This document shows, piece by piece, positions 1 through 5,340 of a stretch of DNA of 8,049 nt. A model generated the notes under the pieces. That model made no database searches. It had not been told where the DNA came from and saw only the letters and a program-made list of their open reading frames with translations. Location: assembly GCA_963656085.1 (NCBI GenBank), contig CAVKHV010000063.1, forward strand, positions 1-8,049, given 5' to 3'. Source of the DNA: CAVALG01 sp963656085. Lineage in GTDB: Bacteria > Bacillota > Clostridia > Oscillospirales > Acutalibacteraceae. The number at the start of each line of letters is the position of its first letter. The stretch's first letter is position 1. Made by a program: the position numbers and the translations under genes.

Positions 1-145
1 GCCCCCTCTGACGAGGGGGCTGGCAAAACCGCAGGTTTTGACTGAGGGAGAGAAAATACTATAAATAATAAGCATTTACCGTCAGCCTACAGTCTCTCCC
101 CCTCCGTCGAGGCTTTGCCTCGACACCTCCCCCGTCAGTGGGAGG
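1..145 (+). repeat. Modular hairpin repeat, family A copy 1
   Basis: This is a dispersed non-coding repeat built from stacked stem-loops. The left-end hairpin has arms GCCCCCTC (1-8) and GAGGGGGC (13-20). A second has arms CAAAACC (24-30) and GGTTTTG (34-40). GGGAGAG (46-52) can pair with CTCTCCC (94-100) across an AT-rich stretch. A slot hairpin has arms GTCGAGGC (106-113) and GCCTCGAC (117-124), and the right-end hairpin CCTCCC (126-131) with GGGAGG (140-145). A closely similar copy lies at 4770-5117, where the slot hairpin is a different sequence. The element may begin outside the window. Its function is unknown. The left-end motif resembles hairpin repeats I recall from gut Clostridia, but that was not checked. 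Confidence 0.85.
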
Positions 146-190
146 CAAGAGTTTAAGCGTACCGTCAGCGCTCAAACTACAGTAACCCCC
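145..190 (+). repeat. Tail module T, copy 1
   Basis: A segment of about 46 bp directly follows the family A repeat and contains GCGTACCGTCAGCGCTCAAA. Related copies follow the repeats at 4651-4698, 5117-5162 and 5201-5251. In those three the end CCCTC runs straight into a heptad array. This copy lacks the heptads and instead leads into the family B repeat. It appears to be a linker module of the composite elements. No function is evident. Confidence 0.7.
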
Positions 191-197
191 AATTCCT

Positions 198-369
198 TGG
201 CCCCCTCTGACGAGGGTGCGGGTGTCCGGTGGACACCTCTGCGAAGCAGAAGCACCGACCGAGGCGGCAGCCGAGACGGTGGGTTTTGCCCAACGGGCAA
301 AACTCGGAGGGGGAGAAAAACTAACGGTAAGAACAATTCACCGTCTGTTATCAAACTACCGCTATCCAC
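198..369 (+). repeat. Modular hairpin repeat, family B copy 1
   Basis: This repeat shares its left end (TTGGCCCCCTCTGACGAGGG) with family A but carries other stem-loops. These are GGTGTCC (221-227) with GGACACC (231-237), TCTGC (238-242) with GCAGA (246-250), and a slot hairpin GTTTTGCCC (283-291) with GGGCAAAAC (295-303). A conserved stretch beginning GGAGGGGGAGAAAAACTAAC follows, ending at TACCGCTATCC just before the heptad array. The reverse-oriented copy at 4487-4650 is nearly identical except that its slot hairpin is unrelated. The open reading frames crossing it lack recognisable protein features and follow the repeat structure. Confidence 0.85.
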
Positions 370-404
370 ATCTAACATCTAACATCTAATTTCTAATGTC
401 TAGA
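370..404 (+). repeat. Heptad array, five units (RTCTAAY)
   Basis: Five consecutive 7-bp units: ATCTAAC, ATCTAAC, ATCTAAT, TTCTAAT, GTCTAGA, followed by ATGG. The array at 5163-5197 ends with the same GTCTAGA-ATGG. It closes family B copy 1 on its right side. A short GC-rich hairpin (GGCGG and CCGCC arms near 419-431) follows before the promoter of the next operon. Confidence 0.85.
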
Positions 405-466
405 ATGGAAGGTGGCACGGCGGCAGCCGCCAAACGGTTGACGGTTTGCTGATATTAAAAAAACAC

Positions 467-495
467 TTGATAAGTATACCAAAAAGGTATACAAT
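467..495 (+). promoter_or_regulatory. Promoter of the walJ-rlmH-copA unit with internal palindrome
   Basis: A -35 box TTGATA (467-472) and -10 box TACAAT (490-495) are separated by exactly 17 bp, a good sigma-A-type promoter with a predicted start near 502. The spacer holds a perfect inverted repeat, GTATACC (474-480) and GGTATAC (486-492) around AAAAA, overlapping the -10 box. Its position would suit a repressor operator. The half sites ATACC/GGTAT loosely recall the outer part of CsoR-type copper operators, but the G-tract centre is absent, so the regulator is unassigned. Confidence 0.7.
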
Positions 496-540
496 TAATT
501 TATTGAAGGCTTGTCAGGCGTCAAAAAGGGGACAGAAAGT

Positions 541-1329
541 ATGTCAAGAATATGCCCGCTTTTCAGCGGAAGCAGCGGAAACTGCGTATACATAGGCTGC
601 CGTTCGGGCGGAATAATTATTGACGCGGGCGTAAGCGCAAAGCGGATAGCCGCGGCGCTTGACGGTATCGGCGTTGCGCCCGAAACACTCTCGGCGGTGG
701 TGGTGACCCATACGCATACCGACCATATTGCGGGAATTAAAACCTTTACAAAGCGGTTCAAAGTTCCTGTTTTTGCGTCACAGACTACGCTTGAAACATT
801 AAAGCAAAAGTCGGTGCTCAGCCCCGACTGCCGCTGTACGGCGGTGGACAAAACCGCTGCTGCGGGCGATTTTTTGATTACAAGATTTGATACCGACCAC
901 GACTGCCCGGGCTCTTCGGGTTTCAGAATTGACCTGCCCGACGGAAGTTCGGCGGCTGTATGCACCGACCTCGGCGCAGTGACCGACGTGATACGCAGCG
1001 CCGTAAGCGGCGTGAACGCCGTGGTTTTCGAGTCTAACCACGATGTTAATATGCTGCAAAAAAATCCGAGTTACCCGTATGAATTAAAGCAGCGCATTTT
1101 AAGCAGCGAGGGGCATCTTTCAAACACGGCGGCGGCGGCGGAACTGCCCGATTTTGTAAAAAGCGGCACAACGCGGATAATTCTGGCGCACCTGAGCCGC
1201 GAAAACAACCTGCCCACGCTTGCGGCAAGCGCCGCAAAAGCCTCGCTTATTGACGGCGGAATGGCGGAAAATGAGGATTATATTCTGTCGGTCGCAGCGC
1301 CGTCCGGCAACGGGATAACGGTATTTTAA
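541..1329 (+). CDS. MBL-fold metallo-hydrolase, WalJ/YycJ-like
   Basis: The protein has 262 residues, close to the usual length for the YycJ/WalJ family, and is predicted cytoplasmic. It carries the metallo-beta-lactamase signature HTHTDH (H57, H59, D61, H62), with further likely metal ligands in CTD (D143), GHLSN (H192) and LAHLSRENN (H217); the last two blocks are characteristic of this family. Members are putative phosphoesterase or nuclease-type hydrolases linked in Bacillus to the walRK (yyc) locus and to cell-division and DNA-replication coordination; the exact substrate is not settled. The ATG at 541 is chosen because AAGGGG lies 8-10 bases upstream; the in-frame TTG at 511 would put that ribosome binding site inside the gene. 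rlmH follows 25 bp downstream, an order also compatible with the Bacillus yycJ/yydA neighbourhood. No walRK genes are in the window. Confidence 0.9.
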   Translation: MSRICPLFSGSSGNCVYIGCRSGGIIIDAGVSAKRIAAALDGIGVAPETLSAVVVTHTHTDHIAGIKTFTKRFKVPVFASQTTLETLKQKSVLSPDCRCTAVDKTAAAGDFLITRFDTDHDCPGSSGFRIDLPDGSSAAVCTDLGAVTDVIRSAVSGVNAVVFESNHDVNMLQKNPSYPYELKQRILSSEGHLSNTAAAAELPDFVKSGTTRIILAHLSRENNLPTLAASAAKASLIDGGMAENEDYILSVAAPSGNGITVF

Positions 1330-1354
1330 AAATTTTCGGGAAGAACGGTAATAT

Positions 1355-1834
1355 ATGCAAAAAGTACACATAATAGCAGTGGGGAAAATTAAAGAAGATT
1401 TTTTAAGGCAGGCGTTTGCCGAGTATGAAAAGCGGCTTTCGGGTTATTGCAACCTGACCGTTACCGAAATTCCGCCGCAAAAACTGCCCGATAAACCGCG
1501 CAAAGCCGAAATAAGCGCGGCGCTTGAAACCGAAGGCGAAAAGGTACTTTCCGCCGTGCCGCGCGGCGCGTACCTTGTGCCGATGTGCATAGAGGGTAAA
1601 AAACTTGACAGCGAGGGAGTAGCCCGACTGCTTGAAGGCAACGCGCTGTCGTCGCCCTGCACGGCGTTTGTGATAGGCAGTTCCTACGGTTTGGCGGACT
1701 CTGTAAAGGCGGCGGCAAATCTTAAACTTTCAATGTCGGATATGACCTTTCCGCACGACCTTGCGCGCGTAATGTTAGCCGAGCAGATCTACCGCGCGTT
1801 TAAAATAAACGGTGGCGGAACCTACCATAAATAA
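1355..1834 (+). CDS. rlmH: 23S rRNA (pseudouridine-1915-N3)-methyltransferase RlmH
   Basis: This 159-residue protein matches the normal RlmH length. The family (SPOUT/YbeA) uses S-adenosylmethionine to methylate pseudouridine 1915 in helix 69 of 23S rRNA, acting on assembled 70S ribosomes as a homodimer. Visible landmarks are the N-terminal KVHIIAVGKIKE, the SAM-binding turn FVIGSSYGL (105-113), and the hallmark C-terminus LSMSDMTFPHDLARVMLAEQ followed by IYRAF and terminal YHK. The SAM turn reads IGSS where IGG-type sequences are common, a mild deviation. A modest ribosome binding site, GGGAAG, sits about 11 bases before the ATG. It lies 25 bp after the MBL gene and 21 bp before copA, so the three are probably cotranscribed. 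Confidence 0.96.
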   Translation: MQKVHIIAVGKIKEDFLRQAFAEYEKRLSGYCNLTVTEIPPQKLPDKPRKAEISAALETEGEKVLSAVPRGAYLVPMCIEGKKLDSEGVARLLEGNALSSPCTAFVIGSSYGLADSVKAAANLKLSMSDMTFPHDLARVMLAEQIYRAFKINGGGTYHK

Positions 1835-1855
1835 TGACTGACGGAGATGACCGTT

Positions 1856-4333
1856 ATGAAAAAATACAATGTTACCGGAATGACCTGCGCCGCCTGTTCG
1901 GCAAGGGTTGAAAAAGCGGTAAAAAAGGTTGAGGGCGTGACCGATTGCGCCGTCAGCCTGCTTACAAATTCAATGACGGTTGAGGGGACAGCCTCGCCGC
2001 AGGCGATAATTGCGGCGGTGCAAAAAGCAGGCTACGGGGCAAGCGACCCTGCGGCGGAAAAACCCCAGGAATCGCTGCCCGATTCGGGCTTTAAAAACCT
2101 TAAAAACCGACTCATCTACTCCCTTATATTTCTCGCCCTGCTTATGTACATTTCAATGGGGCATATGATGTGGGGATGGCCGCTGCCCGCGTTTCTTGAC
2201 GGCAACCATATCGGTATTGCGCTTGCCCAGTTGGTGCTTACCGTCCCCGTGGTTGTAATTAACCAAAAATTCTTTATAAGCGGAACGAAGGCGATAATCA
2301 ACCGCTCGCCCAATATGGATACGCTTGTGTCGCTCGGTTCGGGCGCGGCGCTGCTTTACAGCCTGTATGCGACCTTTGCAATGACGGTTCACCCTGACCA
2401 CGCGCACGCCTATATGCACGACCTTTATTATGAGTCGGCGGCGATGATACCGGCGCTTATAACTGTCGGCAAAATGCTGGAGGCGCGCTCTAAGGGCAGG
2501 ACTGCCGACGCGCTTAAAAGCCTTATGGATTTAAGCCCCAAGACCGCAACCGTAATACGTGACGGAAAAGAAACCGTTATACCTGCGGCGGATTTGAAGG
2601 TGGGCGACGTTTTCGTTGTCCGCCCCGGCGACAGTATACCGACCGACGGCGTAGTGCTTGAAGGGGTCAGCGCAGTGGATGAGTCCGCATTGACGGGCGA
2701 AAGCATACCTGTTGACAAGGCGGTGGGCGACCGTGTTTCGGGCGCCACCGTAAACAGTTCGGGATTTTTAAAATGCCGCGCCGAAAAGGTGGGCGAGGAC
2801 ACCGCAATTTCGCAAATTATTAAAATGGTAAGCGATGCTTCCGCTTCAAAAGCGCCTATCGCAAAGGCGGCGGACAGGGCGTCGGCAATATTTGTGCCGT
2901 CGGTTATGGCAATTGCCGCCGTGACCTTTATCGTATGGATGTTGTGCGGCAGCGGCGTTGCCTACTCGCTCGGCAGGGCGATATCGGTGCTGGTAATCAG
3001 CTGCCCCTGCGCGCTCGGTCTTGCAACCCCCGTTGCCATAATGGTGGGCAGCGGAGTAGGTGCCAAAAACGGGATACTGTTTAAAAACGCAACCGCACTT
3101 GAAACGGCAGGGCGCGTTAAAACCGTTGTTTTCGATAAAACGGGAACTATAACCGAGGGCAAGCCGCGCATAACCGATATATACCTTTCGGGCGCTCGCG
3201 ACGAACGCGAACTGCTCACCCTTGCCTGCTCGCTTGAAACACTTAGCGAACATCTGCTTGCCAAAGCGATAACCGAAAAATGCGCGCAGGAAAAAACGGA
3301 ACCGAAAAGCGTGGAAAACTTTAAAATTCTGCCCGGAAACGGACTGGAAGCGGAACTTGACGGCGAAAAAATATTCGGCGGCAACCTGAAATTTGCAAAA
3401 GGGCGCATGTCCGTGCCCGAAGATATTACAGAAAAAGCCGACGCACTTGCGCTCGACGGTAAAACCCCCCTCATTTTTGCAAGGGGCGACGCCGTTTTGG
3501 GACTTATAGCGGTAGCCGATACGGTAAAAGCGGACAGCAAACGCGCGGTAGCCGCGCTTTCCGAAATGGGCATACGCACCGCAATGCTTACGGGGGATAA
3601 CCGCAACACCGCAAACGCCATAGCGCGGCAGGTGGGCGTTGACGAGGTTATTGCCGACGTCCTGCCCGACGGTAAGGCGGCGGCGATACAGGAATTTTGC
3701 AAAAAGGGCAAAACCGCAATGGTCGGGGACGGAATTAACGATGCGCCCGCGCTCACGGGTGCCGACCTCGGCATAGCCATAGGCGCAGGAACGGACGTAG
3801 CGATCGACGCGGCGGATGTGGTGCTTATGAACAGCAGCCCGTCCGATGTTCCGTCGGCAATCAAACTCGGTCGCCGCACTTTGCGGAATATTCACGAAAA
3901 CCTGTTTTGGGCGTTCTTTTACAATGCGCTCGGTATTCCGTTGGCGGCAGGCGTGTTCACAAATCTGTTCGGCTGGATGCTTAACCCGATGTTTGCCGCA
4001 GCGGCAATGAGCCTTTCAAGTTTCAGCGTAGTTACCAACGCGCTGAGACTGAATTTTGTAAAAATCAAGGACAAAAAATCAAAAACCGCGCCTGTATCGG
4101 CGCCGGAAAATACCGCAAAGGAGAATTCAACCGTGAAAAAGACAATGAAAATCGAGGGTATGATGTGCGGACACTGCGAGGCGCACGTGAAAGCCGCGCT
4201 TGAAGCAGTTGACGGCGTCGTTTCCGCCGAAGTAAGCCATACAAGCGGCACCGCGACCGTGACCCTTTCGGCAGACGTGCCCGACAGCAAACTTGCCGCC
4301 GCCGTAAAAGAGGCAGGTTATAAGGCGGTTTAA
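1856..4333 (+). CDS. copA: Copper-exporting P1B-type ATPase with N- and C-terminal HMA domains
   Basis: An 825-residue inner-membrane Cu(I) pump. Order: N-terminal HMA domain with MTCAAC (C11, C14); four membrane spans (about 85-103, 118-140, 154-175, 191-210); actuator domain with TGES (280-283); spans 341-364 and 372-400, the latter with CPC (383-385); phosphorylation motif DKTGT (D427); MLTGD (577-581); GDGIND (624-629); final spans with YN (689-690) and MSLSS (718-722), the Cu(I)-type signature; a low-complexity linker; and a C-terminal HMA domain with MMCGHC (C771, C774). The loop before span 4 is His-rich (HPDHAHAYMH). The conserved SEHPLA motif reads SEHLLA (H466, L467), which is unusual. 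ATG 1856 is chosen over the in-frame ATG 1847 because GGAG at 1843-1846 abuts 1847 but is well spaced from 1856. It is last in the unit; no CsoR or CopY gene is adjacent. Confidence 0.95.
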   Translation: MKKYNVTGMTCAACSARVEKAVKKVEGVTDCAVSLLTNSMTVEGTASPQAIIAAVQKAGYGASDPAAEKPQESLPDSGFKNLKNRLIYSLIFLALLMYISMGHMMWGWPLPAFLDGNHIGIALAQLVLTVPVVVINQKFFISGTKAIINRSPNMDTLVSLGSGAALLYSLYATFAMTVHPDHAHAYMHDLYYESAAMIPALITVGKMLEARSKGRTADALKSLMDLSPKTATVIRDGKETVIPAADLKVGDVFVVRPGDSIPTDGVVLEGVSAVDESALTGESIPVDKAVGDRVSGATVNSSGFLKCRAEKVGEDTAISQIIKMVSDASASKAPIAKAADRASAIFVPSVMAIAAVTFIVWMLCGSGVAYSLGRAISVLVISCPCALGLATPVAIMVGSGVGAKNGILFKNATALETAGRVKTVVFDKTGTITEGKPRITDIYLSGARDERELLTLACSLETLSEHLLAKAITEKCAQEKTEPKSVENFKILPGNGLEAELDGEKIFGGNLKFAKGRMSVPEDITEKADALALDGKTPLIFARGDAVLGLIAVADTVKADSKRAVAALSEMGIRTAMLTGDNRNTANAIARQVGVDEVIADVLPDGKAAAIQEFCKKGKTAMVGDGINDAPALTGADLGIAIGAGTDVAIDAADVVLMNSSPSDVPSAIKLGRRTLRNIHENLFWAFFYNALGIPLAAGVFTNLFGWMLNPMFAAAAMSLSSFSVVTNALRLNFVKIKDKKSKTAPVSAPENTAKENSTVKKTMKIEGMMCGHCEAHVKAALEAVDGVVSAEVSHTSGTATVTLSADVPDSKLAAAVKEAGYKAV
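4117..4333 (+). CDS. Possible internal translation product: CopZ-like copper chaperone
   Basis: Inside copA, a strong Shine-Dalgarno AAAGGAG (4117-4123) is followed 9 bases later by GTG (4133-4135), in frame with copA codon 760. Starting there gives 66 residues that form exactly the C-terminal HMA domain, beginning (M)KKTMKIEGMMCGHC, about the size of free CopZ chaperones. CopZ delivers Cu(I) to CopA in the cytoplasm. The likely history is fusion of a downstream copZ to copA with its ribosome binding site retained; the short Lys/Ala/Pro-rich linker before it fits former intergenic or linker sequence. Whether the internal start is used cannot be told from sequence. The coding region itself would be 4133-4333. 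Confidence 0.5.
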
Positions 4334-4385
4334 GTACGGTTTACAAACGATTAAACAACAGTTTAAAAACATCACAAACATTAAA

Positions 4386-4423
4386 CCGGGTCTGCCGAAA
4401 TACGGCAGACCCGGAGCTTTTTT
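4386..4423 (+). terminator. Intrinsic terminator of the copA operon
   Basis: A perfect 12-bp stem, CCGGGTCTGCCG (4386-4397) with CGGCAGACCCGG (4403-4414), has a 5-base loop AAATA and is followed by AGC and six T residues (4418-4423). It lies 52 bp after the copA stop and should end the unit that begins at the 467-495 promoter. Confidence 0.95.
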
Positions 4424-4437
4424 ACAGGGCTTTGGAT

Positions 4438-4486
4438 GATAGATGTTAGAGTTTAGACGTTAGATTTTAGACTGTAGACATTAGAC
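4438..4486 (-). repeat. Heptad array, seven units, reverse orientation
   Basis: Seven 7-bp units read on + as GATAGAT, GTTAGAG, TTTAGAC, GTTAGAT, TTTAGAC, TGTAGAC, ATTAGAC. On the minus strand they follow the RTCTAAY pattern. It opens the second repeat region and adjoins the reverse family B copy, just as the array at 370-404 adjoins the forward one. Confidence 0.85.
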
Positions 4487-4650
4487 GAGGGTAGCGGTAG
4501 TTTTGATAGCAGACAGTAAATTTTTCTTACAGTTAGTTTTTTCTCTCCCTCTGTCAAAACTTCGTTTTGACATCGTCTCGGCTGCCGCCTCGGTCGGTGC
4601 TTCTGCTTCGCGTCAGGTGTCCACCGGACACCCGCACCTTCGTCAGAGGG
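4487..4650 (-). repeat. Modular hairpin repeat, family B copy 2 (inverted)
   Basis: Read on the minus strand this matches 198-369 almost throughout: the GACGA-AGG left end, the GGTGTCC/GGACACC hairpin (4616-4632), the GCGAAGCAGAAGCACC stretch, the GAGGCGGCAGCCGAGACG stretch and the GGGAGAGAAAAAACTAAC stretch. The one large difference is the slot hairpin, here TGTCAAAAC (4552-4560) with GTTTTGACA (4564-4572), replacing the GTTTTGCCC/GGGCAAAAC hairpin of copy 1. A reading frame crossing this stretch has no sign of being a real gene. Confidence 0.85.
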
Positions 4651-4719
4651 CGACAAGAGTCTGTGCGTACCGTCAGCGCTCAAATTATAGTCACCCTCAT
4701 CTAATGTCTAGCATCTGGA
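4651..4719 (+). repeat. Tail module T copy 2 plus short heptad run
   Basis: The tail module (CTGTGCGTACCGTCAGCGCT near 4661-4680) ends in CCCTC at about 4698 and passes into two clear heptads, ATCTAAT and GTCTAGC (4699-4712), and a decayed third. From 4720 to 4769 there is a unique stretch with a GGCGGC (4754-4759) and GCCGCC (4763-4768) hairpin, and then the next family A repeat begins. Confidence 0.7.
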
Positions 4720-4769
4720 ACGGTAAGAGCTTGTGCAAAATTTCAACTTTTACGGCGGCAAAGCCGCCC

Positions 4770-5117
4770 TTGGCCCCCTCTGACGAGCAATGCTGTCAAC
4801 TTAAGGATTAAAGAGAACCCCAACTTAATTTTCACTTAAACGTCACTCCGAAATCAAGAATTTCTATCTCAATTTTGGGGGCGATGTGAAAAAGTCAAGT
4901 GGTATTTTAACCAAAAACTACACTTGCGTTTTGTGCATTATTTTATTTTATTTCTTAAGTTGACAGCATTGCTCTGACGAGGGGGGCTGGTAAAACCGTA
5001 GGTTTTGACTGAGGGAGAGAAAAAACTATTAATAATAAGCATTTACCGTCGGCCTGCAGTCTCTCCCCCTCCGAGTTTTGCCCGCAGGGCAAAACCCACC
5101 TCCCCGTCAGTGGGAGG
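4770..5117 (+). repeat. Modular hairpin repeat, family A copy 2, split by a MITE-like insertion
   Basis: Removing 4788-4971 and one copy of the duplicated 10 bp joins 4770-4787 to 4982-5117. This restores a repeat matching 1-145: left hairpin, AAAACC/GGTTTT hairpin (4992-4997 and 5001-5006), GACTGAGGGAGAGAAAA, the AATAATAAGCATTTACCGTC stretch, TCTCCCCCTCCG and the right CCTCCC/GGGAGG hairpin (5099-5104, 5112-5117). The slot hairpin is GTTTTGCCC (5075-5083) with GGGCAAAAC (5087-5095) instead of the GTCGAGGC/GCCTCGAC of copy 1. That same stem is found in family B copy 1. Confidence 0.85.
4788..4971. mobile_element. 184-bp MITE-like element with 18-bp perfect terminal inverted repeats
   Basis: The left end CAATGCTGTCAACTTAAG (4788-4805) and right end CTTAAGTTGACAGCATTG (4954-4971) are perfect inverted repeats. 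The element is flanked by a 10-bp direct repeat CTCTGACGAG (4778-4787 and 4972-4981), and the interrupted host sequence is intact in the other repeat copy at 1-145. The interior is AT-rich compared with its surroundings and codes for nothing recognisable, so it is non-autonomous and needs a transposase in trans. The ends resemble, from memory, those of IS4 (AATGC..G..., then TTAAG), and a 10-bp duplication is within the range of that family, so an IS4-family parent is my best guess. Confidence 0.9.
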
Positions 5118-5197
5118 CAAGGGTCTGTGCGTACCGTAAGCCCGCAAGCTGCCGTTACCCTCATCTAATGTCTAAAGTCTAACTTCTAACGTCTAGA
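5117..5197 (+). repeat. Tail module T copy 3 plus five-unit heptad array
   Basis: The tail module (GTCTGTGCGTACCGTAAGCC from 5123) ends in ACCCTC and is followed by heptads ATCTAAT, GTCTAAA, GTCTAAC, TTCTAAC, GTCTAGA (5163-5197). The next module starts immediately, so copies 3 and 4 are in tandem with a period of about 84-89 bp. Confidence 0.8.
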
Positions 5198-5200
5198 ATG

Positions 5201-5286
5201 GGAGGCAAGTGGTCTGTGCGTACCGTCAGCCCGCAAGCTACCATTACCCTCGTCTAACGTCTAATGTCTAAAATCTAACATCTAAA
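5201..5286 (+). repeat. Tail module T copy 4 plus five-unit heptad array
   Basis: A tandem second copy of the tail module (GTCTGTGCGTACCGTCAGCC from 5212) leads into heptads GTCTAAC, GTCTAAT, GTCTAAA, ATCTAAC, ATCTAAA (5252-5286). The array ends about 40 bp before the ribosome binding site of the lipoprotein gene. I see no convincing promoter between the array and that gene. Confidence 0.8.
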
Positions 5287-5340
5287 ACAATGTCTACCCC
5301 CTTCGCCGCAATCATACAATGTGACAAAGGGGAGATAATT

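Noticed and set aside
197..382. Overlapping small open reading frames on both strands in the first repeat region
   Set aside because: They follow hairpin repeat sequence; the frames exist because the repeats are GC-rich and stop-poor.
370..404. CRISPR-like array from the heptad repeats
   Set aside because: Units are 7 bp with no spacers and no cas genes nearby.
511..540. Upstream TTG start for the MBL-fold gene
   Set aside because: The Shine-Dalgarno AAGGGG lies between it and ATG 541, and the family N-terminus begins at MSRICPLFSG.
1847..1855. ATG 1847 as copA start
   Set aside because: GGAG directly touches this ATG, leaving no spacer; ATG 1856 has a 9-base spacer and matches the usual HMA N-terminus.
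2846..3895. Long open reading frame on the minus strand (349 codons) inside copA, and an overlapping 305-codon one
   Set aside because: Both are antisense shadows of a clearly functional copA; composition is Cys/Arg- or Ser-rich with no family features.
4503..4811. Plus-strand open reading frame of 102 codons
   Set aside because: It lies wholly within the repeat modules and runs into the transposon-like insertion; no ribosome binding site and no protein-like features.
5315..5320. TACAAT as -10 box for the lipoprotein gene
   Set aside because: No -35 match 16-18 bp upstream, and the predicted start would fall inside the ribosome binding site.
5290..5340. Upstream start for the lipoprotein gene
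   Set aside because: It would put 17 residues before the signal peptide and the ribosome binding site inside the gene.
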